A stretch of 64,000 bases of DNA, from positions 62,001 through 126,000 of the forward strand of contig MU119304.1 in the NCBI GenBank assembly GCA_014904845.1, written 5' to 3'. Origin of the DNA: Acephala macrosclerotiorum (Eukaryota > Ascomycota > Leotiomycetes > Helotiales > Mollisiaceae). Below are positions 1 through 11,985 of this stretch, one piece after another. A program made the position numbers and the translations under genes. The number at the start of each line of letters is the position of its first letter. The first letter of the stretch is position 1. The notes under the pieces are model-generated. The model made no database searches, had not been told where the DNA came from, and saw only the letters and a list, made by a program, of their open reading frames with translations.

Positions 1-383
1 CCCCGACGGCTTCGAGATCGCGCTAAGTTGGGATCTATGCCTTCACGTCGGTCCAGAGTGCGTCTCACATGCCGCAGGATGTCCTTACAGTCCGCAATTG
101 TCGTAGCCAGTGGACGAGTATTGGATTCTGGCCAGGTTAAGACAGAGTTTGGTCGTTGGAACTCTCCTTCTACAGTTCCTAGGATGCTGTGGAGTGTGTA
201 GGCGAGGTGAGAGAAATGCCTGTACTCGCGGCTCACCAGGCCGGCTTCTTTACTCCGACGATATATTCTCCAGGATAGTTCGGTGGTTGGTATGATGTCG
301 TCAATGGTCCACTCTGAGAGGGGAGGAACTTCGGGAATGGACATTGCGATGCTGAGGTAGAGAGCGAAACGAAAGATCGCCAT
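1..383 (-). CDS. Hypothetical protein, N-terminal part only (runs off the left edge)
   Basis: The reverse strand is open without a stop from the ATG at 383 to the window edge, 127 codons. The visible part starts with a short hydrophobic stretch (AIFRFALYLSIAM) and continues with helical, charged sequence (SWRIYRRSKEAG, HLAYTLHSILGTVEGE, ADCKDILRHVRRTLDR). This spacing of W/Y, a short helix and a DCxxxLxxxxxxLD-like helix resembles the N-terminal helical module of many uncharacterised fungal proteins, but that is only an impression. The C-terminus and function are unknown. Confidence 0.5.
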   Translation of the reverse strand, partial: MAIFRFALYLSIAMSIPEVPPLSEWTIDDIIPTTELSWRIYRRSKEAGLVSREYRHFSHLAYTLHSILGTVEGEFQRPNSVLTWPESNTRPLATTIADCKDILRHVRRTLDRREGIDPNLARSRSRR

Positions 384-1330
384 TGTGGGGTGCGACGAGT
401 TTGGAGTATGGTCTTCTAGCCGCAAAGCGAATGCAAGAGGGCGTTCAAGCTGATTATCGCATCAAAGCTAGTTAAATGATTCGTTCATTCTTGCATGTTT
501 GAATTTTTCTCTCAATCTACTGGAGAGAGAACCTGCATTGCAGGACGTCTCGTGCAAGTGAGGGACAGGGTGTTTTGAGGAATCGACCACTCCACATTCT
601 TCATGTACCTTCAGGGAGGGTGGGGATTCGATATGGTGGCTTTTTTGCTGCAAGGCTCCAACGCCTTAACTCTACTTACCGTTACGCTATCTAGGGTCAT
701 ATTCGGGTTTGGTGCTCAAATAGGCCGAATGCATGTTTGTGTTCATTTATTCGCCCCACTGCGTAATTTGAATCATTCGAAAGCCAGTAACCAAGTCTGA
801 TCACACGTAAACGTGGAGTAGCTTTGCAGTCAAGTGCTTGTGCGCAAAATGATAATCGACTCCGGGTAACAGGAGTTTGAACCACAAGCAAGTAGTATGT
901 TCTCTTTCAGCTACTGCTGGAAGGCGGCCAAGCGAACCCCTATCTCTGAAGTGGTGGCTGTGCCTGCTACGCGACAAATTTCGTTCAGGCTTACGTCGCT
1001 AGTTTTTCAGTGACTGTCGCTAAATTGCAGGCCATCAATCGCTAAATTTCCAGTGTCCAGACCCCCGGCGAGATATTATTACAGTCCCACAATGAAGAAT
1101 ATCAATTTCATCGCCTTAAGGAGACGGCAATACAAATTATCGATAGGATGTAGGCTTGGTGGGCCCGTAAATCTTTTTTTTGGATTATCAGAATTCTACA
1201 TTGCTCCTTTGCCCAAAACCACTGCTCCACCTAAAACAGGACATTCGGCATCTGAAGTACTCGGAGGCACAAAACTTGGTTCAAACTCGTTGTTATATCC
1301 CAAACGGACGAGAGTAGGAGCTAATCATCA
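384..1330. other. Intergenic, no gene recognised
   Basis: Short ORFs on both strands lack domain-like sequence. At 1018-1050 there are two close copies of a TCGCTAAATT-type motif that recurs elsewhere in the window and may be the remnant of a transposon end. Confidence 0.5.
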
Positions 1331-3092
1331 TCAGCCAAGCATCCTCAAATCAACGTTCTCAATGTACTCACTACTCGAATTCTCATACCTCGGCCACCCA
1401 AGCCCCTTCAAGCCCTCCTCCGGATCCCTCGCAAAAGCCCCCCAAACCCTCATAAAATACCCACTTATCTTATCTTCTACCTCAGTATTAGCCAACCCCG
1501 AAACATCCTCAGCAGTGCCAAAAATGATCTCAAGTTCAGAGCCATGATACGTCGAACTATTCGGGAAAAGCTGCAAGTTTGCAAAGTCGCCGAAGTATCG
1601 GTAGCGATAAACGGTGACGTTTTGGGAAGCGCGGGATGAGGCTTCAATGGCGGTGGCGCAGGTGAAGGCTTCGAGGTTGAAGAGGGTTTGTTGGGTGGTG
1701 GTGAAGGCTTTGGAGGTTGCGAAGGCGGCGATTCGGTAGAATGCTGATTCGAGGTTGTTATTTCCAATTAGTAGAGGCTGCAAATATATCAGATTGGTGA
1801 TTTGATGTGTCTAAAACGATTCCGTAACTTACGAGCTTTGCAAATTTCCCAGCTGCTGCAAGAGCGCTGTAGTCGTGGAAGACGGTGATGTTGTCTTGAA
1901 CCGGCTGGAATTGTGGCTGATAGAGAGCGTCCGTGGGATCAAACGGCACCTTTGCGAAGGCTGCGAGGACTTCTGAGGTATTCTTGGATTGCATACAGCT
2001 TAGAACATCACCAACTGCCCCACATCCTAAGGTCGAAGAAGCATTGTACCAATGTAGTGCAGCTATTTCTGGCGTTAATGGCATCCAGCTGTGAGGTGTA
2101 CCAGATTCCATGATGTAGCCAGCTACAATTGGATCATCTGGATGTGCGTAGGCTAAGTATGCAACAGATACAGAGCCTGCAGATTGCCCGAAGACTGTGA
2201 TACGAGTGCAGTCACCTCCGAAGGCTGCTATGTTGTCGCGAAGCCATTCGAGTGCCATGCGTTGGTCTAGAAGACCGACATTTTGTTGGATTCCTGGAGC
2301 ACCTGGGAATCCGAAGATGTTGATACGATAGCTGAGGTGCTTTAGAAAGGCACATGTAGGAAGAGAACAAACTTGGTCACTCACTTTATTGTTACAATAA
2401 TTATATCTTCGGTATCAGCGAGGTATTGGCCATTGTAGAAGAGACTTTTGGAACCTCCGGTATTCCATCCTAAAACCAGAGTCAATTCGTATCAAGATTG
2501 CCACGTCTTGGGAGCTCACTTCCGCCCGGGAAGAATGCCAACACTGGTTTTGAATTTCCACTTCTTGCTCGTCCTTTCACCCATATGTTCAAGCTCAAAC
2601 AGTCTTCCGATTGCGCATTTCCTCCTTGGGTTGTGAAGGCGAGGAAGATGCGATCAAACTGGGCAGTCTTGTTGGGGAATGCCACGGTGCCAGCAGTGTT
2701 GGCCGGACAGCTCCTACTTGCATGTAAGTCTTGATGGCCCTCATAGTTCAATCACGAGGGTAATCTTTACGGTCCCTAGGAGGAGTGACAGTTAGCCAAT
2801 GGTACGTGATCACTGGGACAAGTTCTCGAATCCCCACATAAGTGGATGCATTGAAGGTCGTGTTTGAGGTGAACCGCTGTGGTGGTAGCCATCTTAGAGA
2901 TCCATTTGTCGACGCAGCATACGGAATCCCAAGAAACTCTGTCACTCCTGTCTTGTTCAATGCGGGGTGCCCAAAAGCGACCCCGCTCGTGGTTGAGATA
3001 CCTGTGGAGGCAGCGATACCAGCATTCTCCAAAACAGATGCGCTCCCCAAAAACGAAAAGAGGAATACGCCAACCGCTACAAATCTCTTCAT
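1331..3092 (-). CDS. Secreted type-B carboxylesterase/lipase
   Basis: Predicted to hydrolyse carboxylic esters outside the cell. Five exons give a continuous 503-aa product: 3092-2806, 2713-2520, 2469-2385, 2331-1833 and 1777-1331. All junctions keep frame with GT-AG introns; the last intron (1778-1832) is GTAAGT...TTTGCAG. The first junction is the least certain. The start at 3092 gives a signal peptide (MKRFVAVGVFLFSFLGSASV). Family signs are EFLGIPYA near the N-terminus, the EDCLSLNIW block, the nucleophile elbow FGQSAGS (Gln replaces the usual Glu) and the catalytic-His region YHGSELEIIFG. Length is near the usual 500-550 aa and there are several N-glycosylation sites. It looks intact. 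The natural substrate cannot be told. Confidence 0.88.
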
Positions 3093-4159
3093 AATCGCGA
3101 ATTCGAAGAGAATTTGTTTTTGAAAGGACTGTAGGCGAGTCGTCAAGGTCGACTAACGCATAAATTGAAATCCCAGATTGGTGATGCCTCCGGGACTGTC
3201 ATCGATGGTACATGGACCCATGTAAACTTCTTCCGAGCCCTGAGGATCTTTCGGAATTGGAAGTGGTTCGGCATCTTCATCACAGGGGAGAAAAGCGGCA
3301 CCCTGCAGAAGCACCCTAACCGAGCCCCTTGGGATTAACGAGCCTTGGCAAACACCGTCTGACTTCTGAATAAGTAATGAGTAAGGATAGAATAGTATGA
3401 GTCAGTAGGTAAGTCATTACAATATGACTTAAGTTCAGCAGTACAATATTGAAGTAATTCATACTATTATTCCTGAAGCTGCAGGGCTTCAGAAGTGGGG
3501 CAGACGCGATCACTAAATAGCCCTGAGCTTTCTCCAACCAACTCGTATTTTGGTCAACGCATCACAACAATCGAATCGAGGACATGTTTTATTTCGAAAT
3601 ACAATCGAGGCCATGGAGAGCACCCAGAATCCAAGTAACATATGGGCGGTGAGAGACTAGCCATTTTGAAAAAGAAAATTTCTGAATAGGCTCAGCTCAA
3701 ACAGTACCGTAGGCTCACCTCAAACTTTCCATCCTACCAGATGGTAATTGACCAACAATAACTCACTCAGTGGGACGGAGATCAGCAACATCTGCAGCCG
3801 ATACCCAATCGTTCACAGCATGTAACACAATAGCTGCATACGTTAAAAATGTTCAATTGGTCGAGAAGCACACCATTGAATGTCATCAACACTAGCTTGC
3901 TACGCGGGTGGAGGCGAACGCCAATCGGTGGTCCAGGCTGCCACGGACCACATCCAGGGATGGATAGTTTACCCCTCGCGCTCCTCTCAAGTAAAAACAT
4001 TTTTCTCACCACCAGAGCTCTCTTTCAACATAAGGTTCCTTTTGCCAAGAACTTTCGTCGCCCATACACCAACAGATTCACTCGAGGTTGCCCCGAGCAG
4101 TTTCGTTGTGAATTAACTTCAAGTTCAAGCTTACTCGTCAAGAGTGGGCAGCTCTTACG
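3093..4159. other. Intergenic between divergent carboxylesterase and NRAMP genes
   Basis: Upstream regions of two divergent genes. Only short non-domain ORFs were seen. A small stem (CTGAAGC/GCTTCAG) lies near 3473-3492. No defined promoter element can be assigned. Confidence 0.5.
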
Positions 4160-5965
4160 ATGAGTTCCCCATCCAACATCGACCCGGAACAACAAACCCC
4201 ATCTTTCACTCGGGGCGAGAAACAAGACGAAAAAACAATTGAAAAGACTGCAGTCGAAGTTCAAGTTGGCGACGAATTTGCAGATGGCGCGTCAAAATCC
4301 TCCAAGCAGCGCTGGACGTCCTTCGCTCAATCACTTACCACCAAGAAAACGTACGAAAATGCACTCGCAGTTCTCATCAAGTTCGCCAGGTTTTCCGGTC
4401 CAGGGGCTGTAATTACGGTTGCTTATGTGGATCCTGATAACTTGCAGTCCAATCTTACGTCTGGTGCTGAATTTAAGTTCAAGTTGCTGTTCATGATCCT
4501 GTTCTCTAATGCCGTTGCTGTCTTCCTTCAAGTACGCCTTGGCAAACCCCATCCTTGACATGACGGGAGCTAATATGAATGCAGGCCTTGTCTACCAAAT
4601 TAGGCTGCGTCACGGGGTTGAATTTAGCACAGATGAATCGTGCCTTCCTTCCTCGCTGGCTTAACTTTGCTATCTGGCTTATGGCTGAGGCTTCAATCGT
4701 TTGCACGGATATATCTCAAGTACGTCGTTCCCCCTTCCTGATAGCCTTCTTCACTTTGCTGAACATGATACAGGTGATTGGAACGGCAATAGCTATCAAC
4801 ATCCTGAATTCCAAGATTCCACTTGCAGCAGCTTGCGGTATCTCAGTAGTCGACACACTCCTCATCCTTCTGTTCTACAAGTCCGACGGAACCTTGAGAC
4901 GTATTCGACTTTTCGAGGTGTTTGTTTCCATTTTCGTCGTCGGAATTTTCGTTATGTACTGCATCGAGCTCGCAAACATATCAGCAGACGTCGGCCAAGT
5001 CTTCAAAGGCTATCTTCCATCTCGGCAGATCTTCGTCAGCGACGGGTAAGCCAGACCCAAATCCCATCTTTATAAACCTTACTAACAAACACCAAAGCCT
5101 TTACCAATCCTGCGCTCTCTTGGGAGGAACCCTCATGCCCCACACACTCTACCTAGGTTCCGGTCTCGTCCAACCCCGCATGATAGACATCGACCGGCTC
5201 AACAATCGCCTCCACACTGTAAAAGCCTCCGACTCCAAATATGCCATCGAACTCTACAAGCCCACCCTCTCTACCATCCGTTCCTGCCTATCCTACACCG
5301 TCGCCGAACTCTGCATCACCCTCTTCATCGTTGCCGTCTTCGTAAACTCCGCTGTTTTGATTGTAGCAGGAGCGGCGTTTAGTTCAGATGCTTCAAATGC
5401 GGATTTACCGGGTCTATACCGGATTTTTGTAAACACGCTTGGGCAGGCTAGTGGGACAATTTTTGCGTTGAGTTTGTTGCTTTCGGGGGTTAGTGCGGGG
5501 ATTGTGTGTACGATGGCTGGGCAGATGATATGTGAAGGTGCTATGAACTGGCGTATGTCTCCTTTCCTGCGTCGATTCTTGACGAGATGCATTTCTATCA
5601 TTCCCGCTATGGTCATTGCAACAAGCGAAGGACAGGCAGGATTTGCGGCTGCCTTGAATGGGTGTAATGTTGTATTGTCTGTGAGCTTGATATTCTTGAG
5701 TTTCCCCCTGTTATGGTTTACAAGTCAGAATAAGTATATGAGGGTTCAGATTGATGATTCAAAGGAGCCGGTGGGGGTTTCGGATGGGATTTTGACGTAC
5801 GCGACTGAGAGGGCTACTTGGGCGCGTGGAGGGGATGTTGAGGGGACGATTTCGTTGGCGAATAATAGGGTTACGACGGTGGTGGGGTGGGTGATTTGGT
5901 TTATCATTGCGGCTATGAATATCGCTACCTTGACTTTCTTGGGCTTGGGTATTGGTGGAGATTAA
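4160..5965 (+). CDS. NRAMP-family metal ion transporter
   Basis: Proton-coupled divalent metal (Mn/Fe type) transporter of a membrane. Four exons (4160-4531, 4585-4719, 4774-5045, 5098-5965) join in frame to 548 aa. After a hydrophilic N-terminus the first membrane helix region carries YVDPDNLQS, matching the NRAMP TM1 DPGN metal site (Gly is Asp here). The TM6 site reads LMPHTLYLGSGL, in place of the MPHN of classical members; the Met ligand is kept and Asn is Thr. The NLAQ and LPGLYRIF regions and about 11 hydrophobic stretches fit the family. The first two introns are 53-54 nt with GTACG donors and CAG acceptors. The gene looks intact. The altered TM1/TM6 sites suggest a divergent fungal subgroup. 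Confidence 0.9.
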
Positions 5966-6268
5966 ATTTCTTTTCATTCTACGTAAATGTAGAGGCATTT
6001 TCTGCCCATACAAATTCCTTCGAAACAAGTCTTGATCTCCAATCTGCAGCACGTGTCCTTGCAAGATGTCTGTTCGTAATTCAGGTTTGATTCCTTTGAA
6101 AATATCTTATATTGTTTCCATGCTTATTACAAAAATACAAGCCATGTTGAATGACAAGCTAGCTTCTTCACAAAAAGAAACACCTCCTCGAAATCAAGAA
6201 TCAAGAAAATTCCCTCCCAAACTCACACCTCCAACATCTCACAGCTATTCTCCAGCCAGCTTCACATC
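5966..6268. other. Intergenic, convergent 3' ends
   Basis: Separates the 3' ends of the NRAMP gene and the beta-propeller pseudogene. Nothing else was seen. Confidence 0.5.
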
Positions 6269-7783
6269 TCAATAATAAACCGGCTTCGCCAGATCCGTCA
6301 AATCAAACACCACCACACTATGCGGCTTCGCCCCACCCCTTGTCTGCGCAAAGTTACTCTCAAAATCAATTGTCTTACTAAAGCTCAAACTCCCATCAGG
6401 ATTGATATCAATATACAAAGCCTTGAAATCTGCCGGTGTATTGATTAGTTCAATATCTCCGGTTTGGCAAAGTAATCAGTGACGACGATGTATTTTTGGT
6501 CGGGGTTCACTTTGATGTAGTGCGGGCCGATGGTGGGTTGGATTTCGTCAGGATTGTTGAGGCGTTTGACGTTGGTGAGGTCGGAGATGTCGAGGGCGGC
6601 GGTTTCAGGGTTGCCTGGGATAAATTTCACATCTTGGATACCGCATCCCCGCATTTCATCAGCATGCTTCTCAAACGTACGTGACAGGAAGAGTACTCAC
6701 ATTAGGAATGGTGATCGTGCTGATGATAGTCCTCGAAGCCAGATTCCAAAGTCGGAGCGTGTTGGCGTGTTAGATACCGAGCGATGGCTTCAAGATGGTG
6801 ACAGGGACCACGAAGTCAGACATTCTTGTCCCAGTCAACGCTAAGACCTTGTGGGCTAAATTGCTCCCCCAATATGTTGAGAGTACCCGCGACATCCTCA
6901 GGCCATCGGTGGATGATGTTGAAGTTTGCGTCGGTCTCGATAAGGCGGCCTGGAGAGGTTCCAACAGCAGCTAGGGGTTGTCAGACTTGGATTTAAAATA
7001 CAGATGATGGGACAACTCACAGCCCGTGTACGTAATCAAGAAGCCACTGGTGAGAGGGTTAGTATTTGCCAGTAAAGGTTCGGAGAAGGAATCTTACCCG
7101 TCGAACTTAGCTCAAATCTCATCAATGATGGACGCCAAGAGCGCACGATGGCTCTTTCCGAAAGCTGATCGGTATAGATTGGAGATATCGAAGTAGTAAG
7201 CGGTATCCTGAGGCTGTTACCAAGATTCTATTTTAGCCATTGGTCGTGACTTACTTGAGTCTTCAAGAGGCACAGAAGACCTCCGCCAACGAGGGTCTTT
7301 CCATCATGGCCGACACCAAAATGGTGAGGGCTGTTGCCGCTAGAAGGCACATCTGCAATCCAAAGGAAGGTCCCGAAAATATCTTAGTTACGTAAGTATG
7401 AGTTAGGCAGCACGTCAAAGTCAATTCCTTACATCGTCAAGACTGTAGGAAGCCAAGAAGTCTTGAGGTTAAGTCAGTGTCAATTTCAACTTCAAATCTA
7501 GGAAGATGCTTACCAGCATGTTGATTATCTCCAGCTGCAGTCCAGAAGCATCCAATCTTCTTCAGCTTGATGTCGCCTCCAGTAAATAGAGGGCTGACAA
7601 GAGGTGGTGTGGAATCTAGAGAATCGGAAGAGGTGGAGCGTTGCTGGTGAGGGAGTCGGTGACACCAGGGGTGGTGGGGATCAATGGAGGCAGGGACAAT
7701 TGCGCTTCTGGCTCAGCTTCTAGGACTGGGGATGCCAGTGCCAAAGAAGCCAAAAAGACTGCGGCGAAAAATGACTTGGTCAT
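6269..7783 (-). pseudogene. Decayed secreted beta-propeller protein (selenium-binding/methanethiol oxidase-like)
   Basis: The reading begins at 7783 with a signal peptide (MTKSFFAAVFLASLALASPV). Recognisable blocks follow in order: GGDIKLKKIGCFWTAAGD, SPHHFGVGHDGKTLVGGG, DTAYYFDISNLYRSAFGK, FLITYTGC, PGRLIETDANFNIIHRW, EQFSPQGLSVDWD, NTLRLWNLASRTIISTI, GIQDVKFIPGNPETA, IGPHYIKVNPDQKYIVVTDY and AKPHSVVVFDLTD. These resemble SBP56-like repeats. Lesions seen: TAG at 7616-7618, TGA at 7112-7114 (where IDEIW would be expected), a frameshift near 6830, TAA at 6770-6772 and a frameshift near 6465. GNPETAAL runs straight into DISDLTN, so blades may also be missing. Introns between blocks keep GT/AG ends. 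The family name is inferred from memory of related proteins. Confidence 0.65.
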
Positions 7784-9513
7784 TGTGGAGTCGATTGCGG
7801 ATAGTTAAGTGTCAGAAAAGAAGTGGAGAGGAGGTTTGAGAAGGTATGAGAAGATATTGGGTAAGTTGTTGGGGACTGTAGGACTTTATATAATGGACGC
7901 TCTCTCCGTGCCCTTCAAGCATAGGAGACAGATTGCAGTAGAGTTCTGGCGTCGTTGATCCTACTTACCACCAGCCGGTCCCGAGAATCTACTTAGAGAT
8001 ATTGCAACTCAGTAATGTCACATCATAAAGAAAATATACAACATCTTCATGATAGGGAGCTATTAACCCAGAATTGGGAAGGATCGACAGTGAAAATTAC
8101 TTCACCTTGGTCATCAGGAAACCATTCAGGTCAACAGCAAGGAGCGCGAAGGTGAAATAGCCAACTATTGAAGACATACATAAAACTAATGATATTGGTG
8201 GATAGACTAGGTACAATTTCCAATGCAGCATCTCACTTGAGGATCGTAGAGAGGGTGGGAAGACGTTCGAAGTCGACAACCACCAAGGCAAGAGCCACAC
8301 CATCATGTCAAGGGATGGGGGAATTGTGATCTTCAACTCCATCTTGGATGAATGTTCGTCGGCCACACCCCAAGTAGTATTTCCAAAATGTCAATCAGAT
8401 GCGCTGGCCCTTTTGCAATAAGGTAGGACTGGCTGAAAACCCGGCAAGTTGGAAAATGTCTTAGACGTTTCTGGCAGGTGACTTCCTCGTCTCCAGGCGA
8501 GGGCGCTAGCCGCCCACTTTCAAGGCCCTGACAACGTGCTTGCAGTTGTCCAGTAATGTGCCTAGCGATCTAATGATCGCTGCAGTGTCAAGGCCCTGAC
8601 TATTCAAGATTGTCTGTGATAACATGGAGGGGTAGTGTGACACTTAGCTGAGCGAGGGCAATGGAAGAACTATTTGCTCAAAGGCTTTATTCAACTAAGA
8701 CTCAGAAGTACGCATTATTAAGCAGCAAGATTTGTCAAGCTGTAATCACACACCACACGTGAGTAGAAAACATAGAGGGCTGAAATGAGTTATGAAGTTG
8801 GCGCATCGGCACTAAGTCCGAGAAGGTATGGCCCATTCACCGAGCCCGCCATGCAAAGCACAACTACCAAGTCGCCAACCTCGATGACATGAGATTCAGA
8901 TCTACTTCCTGCATGCACTCTGCAGGCAGGCATGGTCTTGGGATGAACCTGACTCCTCTCCTCACAGTGGCCACCGTCCCAAACAGGAAACGCAAACAGA
9001 AAGCAAGGAATAAAGGGGATGAAAACGAGAAATGTCTGGCTAGGCGCGCCATATCCGCAACACAAACTCGGTCTTTCGTCCCATGTGCATTTGTCAATCG
9101 CCATTAGAGGTGCTGATGGGACGGGATGTTCCAAATGCAGAAATCCTCGCGAAGGATAGCGACATTAAAACATCAGATTGGCAAGATCGTCGTCAACATC
9201 ATGACCCAGAGTCAAGTTTCTCAACCAGATGTCCAAATAAGCTTAAATATAGCTTGGAAAAGGGCTGTTAGCTGGGGGTTGGGAGGGCTAATCGTCTGGT
9301 GTCGTGGGGCAAAGCGGGGGATGCCGCATTTCCGCCAAGAAGGTACGCCATTTGAGTGCAAAGTAACTCAGGCTGAAGATCATCGCATTCGTTAACGCAG
9401 GAGAAGGGACCTGGTCGTTGATTGATGTAGGGCAATTTGGGATGGTATACATATTCGACCGGTTCCGCTAATTGAGATGCAGGTCCAGAGAAGTACTCAA
9501 TTTCTGTTTCCAG
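7784..9513. other. Intergenic, no gene recognised
   Basis: Contains only short ORFs (for example 8097-8366 and 8790-9134 on the reverse strand) without signal, domain or splice support. The N-terminal exon(s) expected for the neighbouring bicupin pseudogene could not be found here. Confidence 0.45.
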
Positions 9514-10754
9514 CTTGATCTCCAGAACCCTAACAATCTTGGAGCTCAAAGCACCGACAATGGTCTCGTCCCGAACTTGAAATAGAGCTTCAGTGATTCC
9601 AGGACGAGGGTTTTCAATGGTGGCTGGACTAGAGAGCAGATTGTGTCTGACATCCCGGCGAGTACTGATATCGCAGGTGCTCAGCAACACCCGAAGAAAG
9701 GTGCTAGTCGTGAGTTGCATTGGCATCTGGTGGCGGAATGGGGATATCTGTATTCTGGCTCTATTTTGCTCTCTGCTGTGGATGAACATGGCAACTATCA
9801 GGTGGACAAGCTTGATGTTGGCGATATTTGGTATTTTCCAAAAGGAGCTGCGCATACAGTTCAAGGTTCGTTTCTTCTTCTGGTGAAATTTCCGCTCTGT
9901 ACTGACCGCAGCAGGCCTCGCTGATGAGAACGAATATTTGCTCGTCTTCGATGACGGAAATTTCGAAGCCTCCGGGTCCGTCCTTCTCCCCTCTCTTCAT
10001 ATGACAAATCCTAACAACGCCGCTGCACAACATTCATGGTAGACGACTGAGTAGCTCACACCTCAAAACCTATTCTAGCCAAGAATTTTGGCCTCAACGA
10101 GTCGGTCTTCAACGCCGTCCCTTCCCCCGACCCCTACATCCTAAACGGCACCGTCAGCACCGCCAACATCACTGGTCCCGAATCTATGGAAACTCTTCTT
10201 ATGCATTCCACCGCTCCCAAAAAGAAGTCATTCCTGTCCCAGGAGGAGGCGGGAATCTTTCAATAATCGACTCAAGGAATTTTCCAATTGCGAAGACGAT
10301 TGCTGCTACGGTGATAAGCTTGGAGCCAGGCGGATTGAGAGAGTTGCATTGGCATCCGAACGCTCAAGAGTGGCTCTACTTCCACAAAGGACAAGCCCAA
10401 GCCACGGTCTTCATCAGCGGTGCTAACGCTGGAACCTTCGACTTTACTGCTGGTGATACGGCTGTGTTTCTCGATAGCTCTGGTTCGTTACCACCCCTTC
10501 CCCCTCTCGCCGCATCTTAATATTGGAATTGAGGAGCTTTGCTGACATGCACCAAAGGGCATTATATCGAGAACACGGGAACAGAAAACTTGGTCTGGAT
10601 TGAGATTTATAAATCGGATAGAGTGGCTGATATCAGCTCGACTCAGTGGTTGGCGTTGACTCCGGCGGATATTGTGACTAATACGTTGAACTTGCCTATT
10701 GGTGTTGTAAAGCAATTGAAGAAGGAGAAGCAGTTGTTGATCAAGGGGTCTTGA
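9514..10754 (+). pseudogene. Oxalate decarboxylase/oxidase-like bicupin, broken and lacking its N-terminus
   Basis: Both cupin domains of an oxalate decarboxylase-type enzyme are visible. Cupin 1 has GASRELHWHLVAEWGYL (HxH...E ligands), then DVGDIWYFPKGAAHTVQG and EYLLVFDDGNF. Cupin 2 has PGGLRELHWHPNAQEWLYF, GDTAVFLDSSGHYIENTG and QWLALTPADIV. The family enzyme binds Mn and cleaves oxalate. Lesions: TAG at 9583-9585 where family members have Trp (NMKW-type motif), TGA at 10048-10050 where the TDWLAHT-type motif expects Trp, and a frame change near 10185-10190. Exon joins near 9864/9912 and 10482/10558 keep GT/AG. No signal peptide exon was found upstream of the likely acceptor at 9511-9513. 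It cannot make a full enzyme as sequenced. Confidence 0.8.
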
Positions 10755-10953
10755 GTGCACTTGCTGTGTCCTTTGGGGGAGGTGGGGTGAATGTTTGATG
10801 TATTTGTTTCTTGACACCGATGCAGACTAATGGACGGAGATGAAACGGAACGTGGTGATCGATTTTGAGAAAAGGGGTTTGCTGGCCTTGCAATTGAACT
10901 ATGGCTTGTGCCAACAATATTGAGAGCAAAATTTCCGATCCTGCTTGGCCATC

Positions 10954-11985
10954 TCAAGAAGCGACAGGCGCTGCATACCCATTGTACTCCCCTTCCTCTT
11001 TCAGTATAATTGGAATCTCGTCCTCCCGTAAAGACTCGAAGGATAACTTCTCGACCGGCTTCCACCCTAGAGCACGCAATCTATTTGCACGACTCCTCGA
11101 GTTTTGACCAATGACGGGAAGCGACCACACCCCAAACAGATCTTTGTACAGCTCTGCCGGAATCTCCCTAGGTGTTGGATCCTCAACCTTTCCTGCTTTA
11201 TGAAGAGCTTTGCCAATTTCTCCTGCACACTCAGCCCACGACCACTCCTCTCCATTCTCCATGAACCAGTATGGGTTTTGCAGAACAGTTTCGGGACTCG
11301 CAGACTCCATCCAATGAAGGACAGTCAGATATCCCCTCGCCAGATCCGACACATGGACATGGCTCCATATAGATTTGCCCTTGCCAACATAGCCTGCATA
11401 TCCGTGTTTGATAGAAAATCGTACCATAGTCGGAATCTGGATCGAGATGCGTCCTGAAGCTTTGCCAACGCCATATATCAGAGGTGGGAGGACAATCGAT
11501 ATCTTCGCATGTGTTCCGAATTCCTTTCGTCTCTTCAGAATAGCTAGGTCAATTGAACGATGTGGTGCCGAGTCTGGTAGAGCATCAATAGCTTCTGGCT
11601 TATCATCTTCGTATATAGTCTCGCCTCGATATTCCCCATTCGATTTGTCGGTAATCTCGCTGCAGCCGGAGGTGTGGATGTATATTGTGTTCTTGCCGGC
11701 TTTGGAGCGCTGGGAGATGCCGTCGAGGACTGCTTTTGCGGATGGGAGGTCGTCGGCGGTTGCAGAGTGGATGACAATGTCGGATTTTGCAGTAGTTGAG
11801 GTGATGAGGTTGAGGTCGTCGAGCTTTCCGAGTATTGTCTTTACGCCTCGCTTTTGAAGCTCTGATGCTGCTGCTTCTCGCCGGACCATTGCTGTGACCG
11901 GGTATCCATCTCGAAGAAGCTCTCCTATGATTTCTTCGCCGATGAAGCCTGGGCCGATCAGAAAGACTTCTCCTTTAGGAGCCAT
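10954..11985 (-). CDS. NAD(P)-binding epimerase/dehydratase-like (extended SDR) protein
   Basis: A single 343-aa exon. The N-terminus EVFLIGPGFIGEEIIGELL is a Rossmann fold with a GxGxxG-like turn (GPGFIG). Later come SDIVIHSATADDL, a HTSGCS block like the SDR catalytic Ser region, ISIVLPPLIYG (PP..YG, typical of atypical/extended SDRs) and HVSDLARGYLTVL. The usual YxxxK is not obvious, so redox chemistry is uncertain; the NmrA/epimerase-like fungal group is the best fit. No signal peptide, so cytosolic. Codon use and length look normal, and the gene is intact beside the broken bicupin. Confidence 0.85.
   Translation of the reverse strand: MAPKGEVFLIGPGFIGEEIIGELLRDGYPVTAMVRREAAASELQKRGVKTILGKLDDLNLITSTTAKSDIVIHSATADDLPSAKAVLDGISQRSKAGKNTIYIHTSGCSEITDKSNGEYRGETIYEDDKPEAIDALPDSAPHRSIDLAILKRRKEFGTHAKISIVLPPLIYGVGKASGRISIQIPTMVRFSIKHGYAGYVGKGKSIWSHVHVSDLARGYLTVLHWMESASPETVLQNPYWFMENGEEWSWAECAGEIGKALHKAGKVEDPTPREIPAELYKDLFGVWSLPVIGQNSRSRANRLRALGWKPVEKLSFESLREDEIPIILKEEGEYNGYAAPVAS

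Noticed and set aside
9268..9864. 198-codon reverse-strand ORF opposite the bicupin
   Set aside because: It overlaps the conserved cupin 1 coding frame on the plus strand; it is a shadow ORF without domain features.
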